Shown one piece after another: positions 1 through 9,430 of a stretch of 64,000 nucleotides of DNA. Origin of the DNA: Vibrio salilacus (GTDB taxonomy: Bacteria > Pseudomonadota > Gammaproteobacteria > Enterobacterales > Vibrionaceae); assembly GCF_002811245.1 (NCBI RefSeq), contig NZ_NIVQ01000013.1, positions 29,060 through 93,059 on the forward strand. Direction: 5' to 3'. Position 1 is the first letter of the stretch, and every line of letters starts with the position of its first letter. Made by a program: the position numbers and the translations under genes. The notes beneath the pieces are model-generated. The model did no database searches. It was not told the DNA's origin and was given only the letters and a program-made list of their open reading frames with translations.

Positions 1-1
1 T

Positions 2-1843
2 GACTATTATGACTACATTGTTATTGATGAGGTGCATCATATTGCAGCTTCAAGTTATCGTGCGCTGTTAGAGTATTTTTCCCCTGCTATATTACTCGGC
101 CTTACTGCCACGCCTGAGCGCCATGATGGCGGTGATATTCTGGCGGATTTTGGTGGTGTGATTGCGGCAGAGATCCGTTTGCCGGAAGCGATTAATCGTC
201 GCCATCTTTGTCCATTTCAGTATTTTGGTATCGATGATGATACCGACCTTCGCAGCATTGCGTGGAACCGGGGGCGCTATGATATTGCGCAATTAACCAA
301 CCTTTATACTCACAACCAAGTTCGTTTTAATAAAATTTTACTGAGTATGCGGGAAATCCTGACAGATATTAGCAAAATGAAAGCGCTCGCTTTTTGTGTG
401 AGTAAAGATCATGCCCAGTACATGACACAGCAATTCTTGTTAAAAGGCATCAAGGCGGATGTGCTAACTAGCGATAACAGCCACGAGCGGCAACAAAAGC
501 AGCAGGCCATTCGTTCTGGCAGCATTAACGTGCTTTGTGTGGTCGATATCTTCAATGAAGGTGTCGATATTCCCGAAGTCGATACCTTATTGTTTTTGCG
601 CCCGACAGAAAGCCTCACGATTTTCTTGCAACAACTTGGCCGAGGTTTGCGATTAGCGGACGGTAAAGAATGCTGTACCGTGTTGGATTTTGTGGGCAAC
701 TCACGTCCTGAATATGATTTTGCCAATAAATTTAGAGCCTTAGTCGGTAAAAGTCATCGAGCGATCAGCGAAGAAATAAAGCAAGGCTTCCCCCACGCGC
801 CTCTTGGTTGTCGCATTGAGTTGAGTAAGCGCACGCAAGAAATGGTGCTCAGCAATATTCGTCAAGCTTCGTTAACGTTGAAACGCCTAGTTACGATGAT
901 CCGTCAGTATCCTCAGCATTCCACACTGCCGTTAACCTTGTCGAATTTCTTAACCCTCAATCCGCACATCGACTTGAATGAGCTTTATAAGCGAGGGAGT
1001 TGGTCGCAACTGGTTCAACAAGCTAAAGATGAAATTAACGAAAGTACGCCAGATGAAAATATCCTTAAAATGCTTAGAAAGGCCATTCATAACCGAATTT
1101 TGACTTGTGATGATCATGGCTATTTAAGTTTCTTAAAAAAGCTTTGCCAAACTAACTTCGCTATTGAAGATGGTGGTTATCGTTATGCCTTAATGTGTCA
1201 TTACGATTTTTGGCAGAAAATAGGGCCTGAATGTGGATTCGACTCCATTGATCAGAGCTTCGCGAAACTGAATGCTTGCGAGTTAAAAGCAGAACTATTG
1301 GACGTTGTGAATTGGCAACTAGCACAAACCAAGCATGAGCAATCCGCAATCCATGCTTTGCCTGATGTGTCATTAAGGCTGCATGCACGTTATGCGCGTG
1401 AACAAATATTGGTTGGATTTGGTGCTACAACCTTTGATCGCCAGCCACCATCACGTGAAGGCTTATTCGTTATAAAAGACAAAAACATAGAGCTGTTATT
1501 TGTCACTTTAGACAAAAATGAAAAACAATTTTCGCCAACCACCATGTACCATGATTACGCGATTAATGAACATCTCTTTCATTGGCAGTCGCAAAATAGC
1601 GCAAGGCCAGACAAGGGTCGCGGTTTGGAATACATCCAACATCAAAAAATGGGTAAGCGCTTATTCTTGTTTGTACGTGAGCAAAGCAAAGATGAATACG
1701 GCCGCACTATGGGTTTTGTTAATTATGGTGAAGTGGAATACGTATCGCATACAGGCTCACAGCCGATGAGTATTACTTGGCAGTTGAGAGAGCCTATGCC
1801 GCATTTTATGTGGCAACAAGCGGCTAAGTTGGCAGTGGGATAA
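2..1843 (+). CDS. DEAD/DEAH helicase with DUF3427-type C-terminus, 5'-partial
   Basis: This is the C-terminal part of a superfamily 2 helicase whose start lies before the window; the frame is open from base 2. The visible part begins at the Walker B box (DEVHH, residues 9-13). Motif III GLTATPER follows near residue 33, and the helicase C-terminal domain carries the arginine-finger motif QQLGRGLR near residue 210. The last ~150 residues (from about SREGLFVIKDKN) resemble the DUF3427 region found at the end of helicases that often also have an N-terminal PLD-type nuclease domain. Walker A and any nuclease domain are outside the window. Such helicases occur in accessory and defence-type islands, which fits its place at the 3' end of yicC, but a defence role is inference. 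The helicase call is firm; substrate and partners are unknown. Confidence 0.85.
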   Translation, partial: DYYDYIVIDEVHHIAASSYRALLEYFSPAILLGLTATPERHDGGDILADFGGVIAAEIRLPEAINRRHLCPFQYFGIDDDTDLRSIAWNRGRYDIAQLTNLYTHNQVRFNKILLSMREILTDISKMKALAFCVSKDHAQYMTQQFLLKGIKADVLTSDNSHERQQKQQAIRSGSINVLCVVDIFNEGVDIPEVDTLLFLRPTESLTIFLQQLGRGLRLADGKECCTVLDFVGNSRPEYDFANKFRALVGKSHRAISEEIKQGFPHAPLGCRIELSKRTQEMVLSNIRQASLTLKRLVTMIRQYPQHSTLPLTLSNFLTLNPHIDLNELYKRGSWSQLVQQAKDEINESTPDENILKMLRKAIHNRILTCDDHGYLSFLKKLCQTNFAIEDGGYRYALMCHYDFWQKIGPECGFDSIDQSFAKLNACELKAELLDVVNWQLAQTKHEQSAIHALPDVSLRLHARYAREQILVGFGATTFDRQPPSREGLFVIKDKNIELLFVTLDKNEKQFSPTTMYHDYAINEHLFHWQSQNSARPDKGRGLEYIQHQKMGKRLFLFVREQSKDEYGRTMGFVNYGEVEYVSHTGSQPMSITWQLREPMPHFMWQQAAKLAVG

Positions 1844-1848
1844 TTATC

Positions 1849-2133
1849 ATGACGCATTTAGCCATTGATAAGGTTTACCCTCTTTGGCGCGTTAGTTTGG
1901 TCGGAAAAAGCAACGACATTGGCTAAAAGCGCCCATTTAATAAAAGCAGACTCAGGCTCTGTTGATTTGTATTATTTATTTGAACTCGGCAAACCGATCT
2001 CGCTGCAGACGCCAGTGACCAACGTGCCACATAGCCCAATGAAAAACTCGATGAAACTCAAACCTTAACTCGCCTAGAGAGCGCCACTAAGTGTACCGAG
2101 GTTGAAAAAGTGTACGAAGAGGCAATGGTGTAA
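1849..2133 (+). pseudogene. Small frame-shifted gene remnant downstream of the helicase
   Basis: An ATG with a GGGA ribosome-binding site follows the helicase stop by 5 bases, but its frame closes after about 25 codons. Good coding-like sequence continues in the next frame (to about 2035, with DLYYLFELGKPISL) and then returns to the first frame for a plausible C-terminus ending in EEAMV and TAA at 2131-2133. Two compensating shifts would restore one protein of about 95 residues. I do not recognise the family. It is probably a decayed partner gene of the helicase; two sequencing errors cannot be excluded. Confidence 0.4.
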
Positions 2134-2420
2134 GTAAGGGGGGGGGCTATCAATTATGCAAAAGGTTAACAGAATTACTGCCCATTGTCCCATCAGCCCA
2201 CGGTAAGTGAGCGCGCGTTCGGGGGTGCCGCAAAGTCATATTTCGAAAATCGAGTCTGGCGGCGTTGATTTAAGAATATCCAGTTTGATTGCACTTGCCC
2301 GTGTACTCCTTATCCTAGAAAGTTACTCACCATTTAAGGGCATGCTAGATCAATCCTACTCACCACTAAACTCACCAGTTGGTTGAAAATTCAGGCAAAG
2401 ACCTGAAATCTCCTGAAAAC
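2134..2420. other. Intergenic stretch with no gene seen
   Basis: Between the gene remnant and the yicC terminator I see no supported coding sequence. A run of nine G (2138-2146) starts the stretch. No integrase, tRNA or clear attachment repeat is visible. Confidence 0.5.
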
Positions 2421-2446
2421 AAAAAAGCCCCAATTTACAGGGGCTT
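2421..2446 (-). terminator. Rho-independent terminator of yicC
   Basis: On the minus strand AAGCCCC and GGGGCTT form a stem around a short loop and run into six T. It lies about 40 bases beyond the yicC stop codon. Confidence 0.85.
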
Positions 2447-2483
2447 GGTAAGATTCAGTAAGCTTAAAGAGACTCAAAAAACC

Positions 2484-3350
2484 TTATTCGATGTTTTGGA
2501 TCTGCTCACGCATTTGTTCAATCAACACTTTAAGCTCTACACCGGATGCGGTGATGTCAGTGCTGATCGACTTTGAGGCTAATGTGTTCGATTCGCGGTT
2601 AAATTCTTGCATCATAAAGTCGAGACGACGGCCACATGCTCCCCCTTTTTTCAAGATGTTGTGCGCTTCTTTAACATGAGAGTCGAGGCGATCAAGCTCT
2701 TCAGCAACATCCGATTTTTGTGCCAGCAAAATCAGTTCTTGCTCGACACGAGATGAGTCGAGTTCAATTTTGGCGTCTTCAAATTTCGAAAATAGACGCT
2801 CTCGTTGCCACTCAATGATTTCTGGCATACGGGCGCGTACTTTTGTCACCTCGGCATCAATGGCCTCTAAACGTTGCTCAATTAAGGCCTTCATGTTGTC
2901 GCCTTCGCGGCCACGGGCTTCAATAAACTCACCAATTGCTTCATCAAACGCTGCAAGCAGATCTTTATTGACGCTATCCATATCTTGCTCTGGTGTTTCC
3001 ATCACACCAGGCCATTGCATCACTTGAAAAGGGTTGATGCGACTACGTTCACCGGTCATGTGCATCACTTGCTCGCCCGCTTTAATGACTTGATTCGCGA
3101 GCGTTTCGTTGATGGTTAGCTCACCTTTAGCAGCAGGGTTGGCTTCAAAACGCAGTGCACATTCGACTTTGCCACGAGCGAGGCGTTGACGAAAGCGCTC
3201 ACGTAACATCGGTTCTAGGCCGCGGAATTGTTCTGGCAGGCGAAAGTAGGTTTCAAGGTAGCGTTGGTTGACACTACGAATTTCCCATACAGCGCTGCCC
3301 CAGTCGCCTTTGACTTCTTTACGTGCATAGGCTGTCATACTATAGATCAT
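2484..3350 (-). CDS. yicC: YicC family endoribonuclease
   Basis: A 288-residue member of the YicC/YloC family, matching the E. coli YicC length (287). Family members are reported to act as RNases that affect small-RNA turnover. The N-terminus MIYSMTAYARKE and the C-terminal block GRRLDFMMQEFNRE with SNTLASKS are family signatures. I chose the ATG at 3350 rather than an in-frame start 18 codons earlier because AGGAAAA lies just upstream of it and it matches the family start. It is divergent from rph. Its 3' end is the known attachment site of SXT/R391-mobilizable genomic islands in Vibrio, relevant to the helicase on that side. Confidence 0.93.
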   Translation of the reverse strand: MIYSMTAYARKEVKGDWGSAVWEIRSVNQRYLETYFRLPEQFRGLEPMLRERFRQRLARGKVECALRFEANPAAKGELTINETLANQVIKAGEQVMHMTGERSRINPFQVMQWPGVMETPEQDMDSVNKDLLAAFDEAIGEFIEARGREGDNMKALIEQRLEAIDAEVTKVRARMPEIIEWQRERLFSKFEDAKIELDSSRVEQELILLAQKSDVAEELDRLDSHVKEAHNILKKGGACGRRLDFMMQEFNRESNTLASKSISTDITASGVELKVLIEQMREQIQNIE

Positions 3351-3439
3351 CGAATTTTCCTGTTTAATTATCTTTGAAAATAACGCCTGCCAATAGTAGC
3401 ACAAATCGCCAATCGATAGCTTTGCCGACTAAACTTCGC

Positions 3440-3445
3440 TATAAT
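3440..3445 (+). promoter_or_regulatory. Candidate -10 box of rph
   Basis: A perfect TATAAT lies about 45 bases before rph in the yicC-rph divergent region. No good -35 sequence stands 16-18 bases upstream, so the promoter call is tentative. Confidence 0.4.
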
Positions 3446-3491
3446 CTCGCCCCAATCAAAACGTCTCCCCCTGCAAATAAGGTAGATGCCC

Positions 3492-4208
3492 ATGCGTCCA
3501 AATGACCGCGAGGCGGATCAGATTCGCCCAATTAAAATTACTCGTAACTACACTGCATATGCAGAAGGCTCTGTACTGGTGGAGTTCGGCAATACCAAAG
3601 TGCTTTGCAATGCGACCGTTGAAGAAAACGTACCACGTTGGTTAAAAGGCCAAGGCAAAGGCTGGGTGACCGCAGAATACGGCATGCTCCCGCGCTCTAC
3701 TCATTCGCGTATGCGTCGTGAAGCAGCAAACGGTAAGCAGGGTGGCCGCACTATGGAAATCCAACGTCTTATCGCGCGTAGCCTGCGCGCCGTGGTTGAT
3801 TTAGAGGCGCTTGGTGAGATTATGGTCACGGTAGACTGTGATGTTATTCAAGCCGATGGCGGTACGCGTACCGCGTCTATTTCGGGTGCGAGCGTTGCCA
3901 TGGCAGATGCCTTCCAACACTTAGTCGAGAAAGGTAAGCTTAAAGCGAACCCTATGAAGGGCCACGTTGCGGCGGTTTCTGTGGGCCAGCTGGGCGAAGA
4001 GATTCTGTGTGACCTTGAATATGTGGAAGATTCAGCCGCTGACACAGACATGAACGTGGTGATGACTGAAGATGGTCGTATGATCGAAGTTCAAGGTACG
4101 GCGGAAGGTGAACCCTTCACTCACGAAGACCTGATGAAAATGCTGGCATCGGCGAAAGTTGGCATTAGCGCGATCGTCGCAGCGCAGAAGGCGGCGTTAG
4201 AAAATTAA
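3492..4208 (+). CDS. rph: Ribonuclease PH
   Basis: A phosphorolytic 3'-5' exoribonuclease that trims the 3' ends of tRNA precursors; the family works as a hexamer. The protein (238 residues from the chosen start) is nearly colinear with E. coli RNase PH, with [15 protein letters not shown] near the start, the [20 protein letters not shown] block and the [10 protein letters not shown] signature. An ATG two codons earlier (3486) is possible, but AAGG at 3479-3482 is well spaced only for the ATG at 3492, and the family begins MRPN. It is followed by a hairpin and pyrE, the same order as the E. coli rph-pyrE operon. Confidence 0.95.
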   Translation: MRPNDREADQIRPIKITRNYTAYAEGSVLVEFGNTKVLCNATVEENVPRWLKGQGKGWVTAEYGMLPRSTHSRMRREAANGKQGGRTMEIQRLIARSLRAVVDLEALGEIMVTVDCDVIQADGGTRTASISGASVAMADAFQHLVEKGKLKANPMKGHVAAVSVGQLGEEILCDLEYVEDSAADTDMNVVMTEDGRMIEVQGTAEGEPFTHEDLMKMLASAKVGISAIVAAQKAALEN

Positions 4209-4217
4209 TCGGTATTA

Positions 4218-4247
4218 AATAGCTTCCATTTGGAGGCTATTTTTTTA
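4218..4247 (+). terminator. Terminator or pyrimidine attenuator between rph and pyrE
   Basis: ATAGCTTCC and GGAGGCTAT form a 9-bp stem (one G-T pair) directly followed by seven T. The stem starts about 10 bases after the rph stop. That is the geometry of the E. coli rph-pyrE UTP-sensitive attenuator, so it may control pyrE rather than simply end rph. Confidence 0.8.
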
Positions 4248-4315
4248 AGTTCCTAGAAGTCATTTTCTAGAAACTAGGCCACAGCCTCTAGTCACTATTA
4301 TTAAGAGAGAAAGCA

Positions 4316-4957
4316 ATGAAAGCATACCAGCGTGAATTTATTGAGTTTGCCCTAGAAAAAGAAGTTTTGAAGTTTGGTGAGTTTACTTTGAAGTCTGGCC
4401 GTAAAAGCCCTTATTTCTTTAACGCTGGTCTTTTCAATACAGGCCGTGACCTGGCGCGTTTAGGTCGTTTTTATGCCGCCGCTCTGGCCGACTCTGCGAT
4501 CGATTTTGATGTGTTATTTGGTCCTGCGTATAAGGGCATTCCGATTGCGACTACCACGGCAGTTGCGTTAGCGGATCACCACGACATTGATACGCCTTAC
4601 TGTTTCAATCGCAAAGAAGCGAAAGATCACGGTGAAGGTGGTAACTTGGTTGGCAGTGTGCTGGAAGGCCGTATTATGCTTGTCGATGATGTGATCACTG
4701 CCGGCACAGCGATTCGTGAATCGATGGAAATCATCAAGGCGAATGGCGCTGATCTCGCGGGCGTTTTAGTCGCGATTGATCGTCAAGAGAAAGGTAAAGG
4801 TGAGCTGTCTGCAATCCAAGAGGTTGAACGTGATTTTGGCTGTGCGATTATCTCTATCGTTAGCCTGACCGACCTCGTCACTTTCCTTGAAGAAAAGGGC
4901 ACCGCCCCTGAGCATCTTGAAGCCGTTAAAGCGTACCGCGCGCAATACGGGATCTAG
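4316..4957 (+). CDS. pyrE: Orotate phosphoribosyltransferase
   Basis: It joins orotate to PRPP to make orotidine 5'-monophosphate in de novo pyrimidine synthesis (cytoplasmic). The 213 residues equal the E. coli length. The PRPP-binding motif [12 protein letters not shown] lies near residues 120-131, and the N-terminal [15 protein letters not shown] is typical of the family. AAGAGAGAAAG precedes the ATG. A terminator-like hairpin separates it from rph (see 4218-4247), suggesting control by attenuation. Confidence 0.96.
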   Translation: MKAYQREFIEFALEKEVLKFGEFTLKSGRKSPYFFNAGLFNTGRDLARLGRFYAAALADSAIDFDVLFGPAYKGIPIATTTAVALADHHDIDTPYCFNRKEAKDHGEGGNLVGSVLEGRIMLVDDVITAGTAIRESMEIIKANGADLAGVLVAIDRQEKGKGELSAIQEVERDFGCAIISIVSLTDLVTFLEEKGTAPEHLEAVKAYRAQYGI

Positions 4958-5053
4958 CCGATCTGAGAATCGAGTACGGACTGCGTCTTTTACACGGTTC
5001 TCTCGGAGCCATGGTCGAAAATTGTTGATGGTTCTTGATAGATATTAAAAGAA

Positions 5054-5081
5054 AAGGGTTGACGCATATCCATCAACCCTT
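5054..5081 (-). terminator. Terminator downstream of lpxL
   Basis: AAGGGTTGA and TCAACCCTT form a perfect 9-bp stem. On the minus strand the stem runs into TTTTCTTTT, about 20 bases past the lpxL stop. It could also end pyrE from the other side, but lacks a T-tract in that direction. Confidence 0.75.
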
Positions 5082-5101
5082 AAACGTTTTAACTCGTCAC
5101 T

Positions 5102-6055
5102 CTATTTGTAGCGAACCCCTCTCTCGGCGTTCGGATCTTCCATGGTTTTATAGCGCTTATGTAACCACATCCATTGTTCTGGGGCGCGCAAAATTACCTC
5201 TTCTACATGTTTATTCATGTAGGCGGCGGCGGCTTTTTCGTCTTTTTGAGGGTACTCTTCTTCAACCGATTTGTTGGCAATAATCTCATATCGCCCTTCA
5301 TCATTGCGAAAGCCCGATCCCATCACAATAGCCGCTTTACTGGTGTAGGCAAGGATACTGGTGCCTGTGGTAGTACAGGCATCTGGAACCGAAAAAAAGG
5401 GAACAAAGACTGACTTATTACGGCCATAGTCGTGGTCTGGTAGGTAAAATAAGCGCTCGCCGTCACGCATAACGCGAATCATCTGCTTAAGGTCTTTTCT
5501 GTCTATCAATACGTTGCCATCGTGTGTTCGGCCCCAATATTGGATCAAGTTATAGGCAGGGTTGTTGTGCGGGCGAAATGCGCCATAACCACCAAGACCG
5601 AGTACCGCAAACGCGCGCGCTGTGATCTCTAGATTCAGTGCATGTACGCAGCACAGCAGAACTCCTTTACCTTGCGCCTTGTATTGATGTAGTAAGTCAA
5701 CGTCTTTAGCGACAATTCGGCGCTTAAAGCGCCAAGTTGGCCAAAACCAGGTGATGCCAGTTTCGATTAGCGCCATGCCGGTGTTTTTGAAGTTCTCTTC
5801 AACCATTCTCTCGCGTTCTAACGGAGCCATTTCAGGAAAGGCCAGTTCGAGGTTGCGTCGTGCCACTTTAACTCGGGACTTGCCGAACTTCATACCGAGC
5901 TTACCGAGACCTCGTCCAATTCGATACAAAATAGAATAGGGCAATAGGTTAACGATGAGCGCGAGCAGGCCGAAGCCTAACCATACCCCCCAATATTTAG
6001 GGTGTAATAACGCGAACGAAAATGTCGGGGCTTGGTTGTACTGTTCTTTACTCAT
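5102..6055 (-). CDS. lpxL: Lipid A late acyltransferase, LpxL type
   Basis: An inner-membrane acyltransferase that adds a secondary acyl chain (laurate in E. coli) to Kdo2-lipid IVA from acyl-ACP. The 317-residue protein has an N-terminal membrane segment (about residues 22-42). The catalytic HX4E motif is H138-E143 (HALNLE). The LpxL-like blocks FRPHNNP, PDHDYGR and APEQWMWLHKRYKT follow. It lies 5 bases past slmA on the same strand and is probably co-transcribed. A second late acyltransferase (lpxM) lies at 27460. The exact chain added cannot be read from sequence; in V. cholerae one of these enzymes adds a 3-hydroxyacyl chain. Confidence 0.9.
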   Translation of the reverse strand: MSKEQYNQAPTFSFALLHPKYWGVWLGFGLLALIVNLLPYSILYRIGRGLGKLGMKFGKSRVKVARRNLELAFPEMAPLERERMVEENFKNTGMALIETGITWFWPTWRFKRRIVAKDVDLLHQYKAQGKGVLLCCVHALNLEITARAFAVLGLGGYGAFRPHNNPAYNLIQYWGRTHDGNVLIDRKDLKQMIRVMRDGERLFYLPDHDYGRNKSVFVPFFSVPDACTTTGTSILAYTSKAAIVMGSGFRNDEGRYEIIANKSVEEEYPQKDEKAAAAYMNKHVEEVILRAPEQWMWLHKRYKTMEDPNAERGVRYK

Positions 6056-6060
6056 AACGA

Positions 6061-6651
6061 TTACTTAATTTGTGCGCTGAGCAGCGCCCAATACTCTTCA
6101 AAATTTGCAGTGGGTTGATATTTAAAGTCGCTACGGACGAAACGATTGAGGCTGCCCTCGACTTGACCAAGCAGTTGAGCGGCTAATATCGTTTCATTGA
6201 CCGGAAAGGATTTCCCTTCACGCAGCATACGCTCGCGCAAGATCTGGCGCAGTGAGGTTTCAATGCGCTCGAACAGTTGGTTGATGCGCTCGCGCAGACG
6301 CTCATTTTCAAACATCAGTGCGTGGCCCGACAAAATCCGACTTAAACCAGGATTGCGTTCAGCAAACGCTAAAATCAATTGTAGCACCAAGCGAATGCGG
6401 GTCAGGGTGTCTTTTTCTTCATCTTGGATGCGATTAATGCGCGACATCAGTGACTCTTCGATAAATTCGATAAGCCCCTCAAACATGCGTGCTTTACTCG
6501 GAAAATGACGATAGAGCGCGGCTTCAGATACGCCAACTTGTTTCGCCAGTTTTGCTGTCGTAATACGCGAAGCGCCTTCATTAGACTCAAGCATCTCTGC
6601 TAAGGCTTGCAAAATTTCATCTCGGCGGTTGGTTTTTCTTGTTCCGGCCAT
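6061..6651 (-). CDS. slmA: Nucleoid occlusion factor SlmA
   Basis: A TetR-fold DNA-binding protein that, when bound to chromosomal SlmA sites, blocks FtsZ ring assembly over the nucleoid. The 196-residue product has the helix-turn-helix region [20 protein letters not shown] and the [17 protein letters not shown] block of SlmA. An upstream in-frame start would add 23 unrelated residues; the ATG at 6651 matches the family start ([14 protein letters not shown]). In E. coli the order is dfp-dut-slmA-pyrE; here dut is missing between coaBC and slmA. Confidence 0.94.
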   Translation of the reverse strand: MAGTRKTNRRDEILQALAEMLESNEGASRITTAKLAKQVGVSEAALYRHFPSKARMFEGLIEFIEESLMSRINRIQDEEKDTLTRIRLVLQLILAFAERNPGLSRILSGHALMFENERLRERINQLFERIETSLRQILRERMLREGKSFPVNETILAAQLLGQVEGSLNRFVRSDFKYQPTANFEEYWALLSAQIK

Positions 6652-6762
6652 GAACCTGTTCCTTTTGTTACCATTTCTGAATAAAAAGGTGTTGAGTCTA
6701 AGCAATTCAACACCAGACAACCGATGACCTGCCCTATTGATCGCGAAGTGTTGCTTTAGCTA

Positions 6763-6827
6763 GCAACTATAATCTTTGCGAGATCGCAACTATGATCTTT
6801 ACGAGATAGCAACAATGAGCTTTACGC
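6763..6827. repeat. Short tandem repeat, 23-bp unit, about 2.8 copies
   Basis: Two adjacent 23-bp copies begin GCAACTAT and share the core ATCTTT-CGAGAT. The first is at 6763-6785 and the second at 6786-6808, with two or three differences. A partial third copy (6809-6827) runs into the stop codon of coaBC. It lies in the short gap between coaBC and slmA, where E. coli has dut. No function is evident. Confidence 0.8.
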
Positions 6828-8027
6828 TTCTATTTGCTGCGCGATGGCCATCATGATTTGCGTTGCAATGTGTTGTTTTGATGCAAGGGTAAGTGATTGC
6901 TCACCCTCTTTCCAGTATAAGGTGATTGCGTTGTCGTTGCTATTGAAGCCTTGCCCGGCGATAGAGACATCGTTAGCACAAATCATATCTAGATTCTTTT
7001 TGAGAAGCTTAGTGCGAGCGTAGTGCTCTACATCTTGCGTTTCAGCGGCAAAACCAACGGTAAAAGGTCGAGATTGCACCAGAGCGGCGACCGACGCGAC
7101 AATATCAGGGTTTTTAACCATGGTGATGGTCATCTCATCGTTATCATCGGCTTTTTTGATTTTCTGGGTGGCAACCGTGGCTGGTCGATAGTCGGCGATA
7201 GCCGCGCAGCCGATAAAAACATCGTGTTCAGGAGCCGTTTTCATCGCCGCGTCAAACATGCTTTGTGCGCTATCCACATCAATGCGGGTGACGCCTGCTG
7301 GTGTTGGTAGGGCAACAGGGCCTGAGAGCAGGGTTACCTTGGCGCCGAGTTGCTCGGCTGCGCTGGCAAGGGCAAAGCCCATTTTTCCTGAGCTGTGATT
7401 GGAAATATAACGCACCGGATCAATCGCTTCTCGCGTTGGGCCTGCGGTGATCACCACAGACTTCCCTTTCAGTGGCTTGTCGGAGAAAAACTGCTCGCAG
7501 AGATCAACTAACTGCATTGGCTCTAACATTCGCCCAGGGCCAACATCACCACAAGCTTGCTCACCCGCTGCCGGGCCCCAGATCTGCATACCGCGGCGCT
7601 CAAGCGTGGCGATATTTTCTTGTGTGGCCACATTGCGATACATTTGCTGATTCATGGCCGGAGAAACGGCGATGGGTGAGTCGCTAGCCAACACTAAGGT
7701 GGTAAGTAGGTCGTTACCCATTCCTGCCGATACACGTGCGATAAGATCCGCCGTTGCCGGAGCGAGCAGAACCAAATCAGCCCATTTGGCTAACTCGATG
7801 TGTCCCATGGACGCTTCGGCGGCTGGGTCAAGTAAGCTGTCAGATACGGGTCTGCCAGACACGGCCTGCATAGTAAGTGGTGTGATAAATTCTTTGGCGG
7901 CGGTGGTCATCACCACTTGTACATCAGCGCCGCGTTCTATTAGCCGGCGGGTGAGTTCAGCACATTTATAAGCAGCGATACCACCGCTAATACCTAAAAG
8001 GATCTTTTTGCCTGCGAGTGTTTGCAT
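6822..8027 (-). CDS. coaBC: Bifunctional phosphopantothenoylcysteine decarboxylase / phosphopantothenate-cysteine ligase
   Basis: It carries out two steps of coenzyme A synthesis. The ligase half joins cysteine to 4'-phosphopantothenate, and the flavin-dependent decarboxylase half then gives 4'-phosphopantetheine. In the 401 residues the N-terminal flavoprotein domain shows [16 protein letters not shown] and the CoaC motif PAMNQQMY. The C-terminal CoaB domain starts near residue 190 ([21 protein letters not shown]) and contains the KIKK segment. It is divergent from radC. Its stop codon lies within the 23-bp repeat. coaD, the next enzyme of the pathway, lies 4 kb away. Confidence 0.95.
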   Translation of the reverse strand: MQTLAGKKILLGISGGIAAYKCAELTRRLIERGADVQVVMTTAAKEFITPLTMQAVSGRPVSDSLLDPAAEASMGHIELAKWADLVLLAPATADLIARVSAGMGNDLLTTLVLASDSPIAVSPAMNQQMYRNVATQENIATLERRGMQIWGPAAGEQACGDVGPGRMLEPMQLVDLCEQFFSDKPLKGKSVVITAGPTREAIDPVRYISNHSSGKMGFALASAAEQLGAKVTLLSGPVALPTPAGVTRIDVDSAQSMFDAAMKTAPEHDVFIGCAAIADYRPATVATQKIKKADDNDEMTITMVKNPDIVASVAALVQSRPFTVGFAAETQDVEHYARTKLLKKNLDMICANDVSIAGQGFNSNDNAITLYWKEGEQSLTLASKQHIATQIMMAIAQQIEA

Positions 8028-8238
8028 GATGATCTTCCTTACAATTTCTGCCCGTAAGATACCATGCTGCGTTTAGAGTGGCGAGTGACCCGTCTGTGGT
8101 TATCCATCGTTCGCTATTGAGTAACTATAAGGTTACACAATCAAGCGCCATGGTTCGCAAGCTAATAAACCCACCGTCACCTAGACGCTTTTTTTGGTTA
8201 GGCTCTAGCCACCTCCCCTACAGGGTTAGTGACAACAG

Positions 8239-8904
8239 ATGGAATTACCGAAAGCCTCGATGCCGCGTGAGAAATTGCTTTCTCATGGGCCTCAGGCACT
8301 CACAGACGCAGAATTACTGGCTATTTTCCTGCGCACCGGAACACAAGGCATGAATGTGATTGCGTTGTCTGACTTTCTGATCGATGAATTTGGCTCTTTG
8401 CGGGCCCTCTTCTCTTCTGAGTTGGATCAGTTCTGCGCCTACAAAGGGCTTGGTGTGGCTAAGTACGTTCAGTTGCAAGCGGTATTAGAGATGACCCAGC
8501 GTTATTTGAGCGAAACCCTTAAGCGAGGTGACGCATTAACAAGCCCTGAACAGACCAAGCTTTATCTATCGGGTTTACTGCGTGATAAACACAGAGAAGA
8601 GTTTTATGTCTTGTTTTTAGACAACCAACACCGAGTGATCAGTGGCGAGGCATTATTCCAAGGCACCATTGATGCCGCTTCTGTTTATCCTCGTGAAGTG
8701 GTAAAACGTGCATTGGAGCACAATTCTGCGGCATTAATTTTGGCGCACAATCACCCGTCAGGAGTGGCAGAGCCAAGCCAAAGTGATCGCCGCATCACCC
8801 GTCGTATAACGGATGCACTGGCATTGGTTGATATTCGGGTCTTGGACCACTTTGTAGTAGGCGATGGTGAGATTGTCTCTTTCGCTGAGCGTGGTTGGAT
8901 TTAA
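8239..8904 (+). CDS. radC: RadC family JAB-domain protein
   Basis: A 221-residue RadC/UPF0758 protein. The N-terminal helix-hairpin-helix-like part ([26 protein letters not shown]) is followed by a JAB1/MPN metalloprotease-fold domain. Its metal ligands are intact: HNHPSG at H170 and H172, and D183 (HxH-x10-D). The original link to DNA repair has been questioned for the E. coli protein, so the function remains open. In Vibrio it stands between coaBC and rpmB as here. Its own promoter presumably lies in the divergent gap to coaBC, but I saw no convincing boxes. Confidence 0.92.
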   Translation: MELPKASMPREKLLSHGPQALTDAELLAIFLRTGTQGMNVIALSDFLIDEFGSLRALFSSELDQFCAYKGLGVAKYVQLQAVLEMTQRYLSETLKRGDALTSPEQTKLYLSGLLRDKHREEFYVLFLDNQHRVISGEALFQGTIDAASVYPREVVKRALEHNSAALILAHNHPSGVAEPSQSDRRITRRITDALALVDIRVLDHFVVGDGEIVSFAERGWI

Positions 8905-9024
8905 ATCACATTTTTAGTTGTGAGTTCGCTGATTTCTGCTACAATCGCCCGACATTTTTTAGCACATAAATCAGCTCTGCCTAAAAAAGATCACGAAAAC
9001 CTGTAAAAAGGATCTGTTCGGGTC

Positions 9025-9053
9025 TTGAGCAATGCTAATCAAGTTAGTATAAT
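9025..9053 (+). promoter_or_regulatory. Strong sigma-70 promoter of rpmB-rpmG
   Basis: TTGAGC and TATAAT are separated by exactly 17 bases. Transcription would start near 9060 and leave a leader of about 120 bases before rpmB, with GGAG as ribosome-binding site. Confidence 0.85.
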
Positions 9054-9180
9054 GCGCGACCTTTGATAGCCTTGTATGGGTTTCCATAGCGGTATAAGAC
9101 CTCAAACTTCTAATTTAGAAACTGAGAGGTTCGGCCACCAAGGTTGATATCGAGCTGAAACGATTTTGGAGAAGACATTC

Positions 9181-9417
9181 ATGTCACGAGTATGCCAAGT
9201 AACTGGTAAGCGTCCAGTAACGGGTAACAACCGTTCACACGCACGCAATGCTACTAAGCGTCGTTTTCTGCCGAACCTACAAACTCATCGTTTCTGGGTA
9301 GAGAGCGAAAAACGTTTTGTTAAACTACGTCTATCTGCTAAAGGTATGCGTATCATCGACAAGAAAGGCATCGATGCTGTTCTTGTTGATATCCGTGCAA
9401 ACGGCGTAAACGTTTAA
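9181..9417 (+). CDS. rpmB: 50S ribosomal protein L28
   Basis: A 78-residue large-subunit ribosomal protein beginning [12 protein letters not shown], nearly identical through the family ([29 protein letters not shown]). A longer frame would start five codons earlier, but TTTTGGAG is correctly spaced for the ATG at 9181. It is co-transcribed with rpmG (13 bases downstream) from the strong promoter at 9025. Confidence 0.97.
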   Translation: MSRVCQVTGKRPVTGNNRSHARNATKRRFLPNLQTHRFWVESEKRFVKLRLSAKGMRIIDKKGIDAVLVDIRANGVNV

Positions 9418-9430
9418 GAGGAAATAGACA

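Noticed and set aside
4250..4295. CTAG-rich inverted pieces (CCTAGAAG, CTAGAAACTAGG), similar to one at 12261-12286
   Set aside because: Short and imperfect; might be another extragenic repeat family but two weak copies do not support it.
8121..8136. GTAAC-GTTAC dyad in the coaBC-radC gap
   Set aside because: Only 5 bp arms, expected by chance; no promoter boxes aligned with it.
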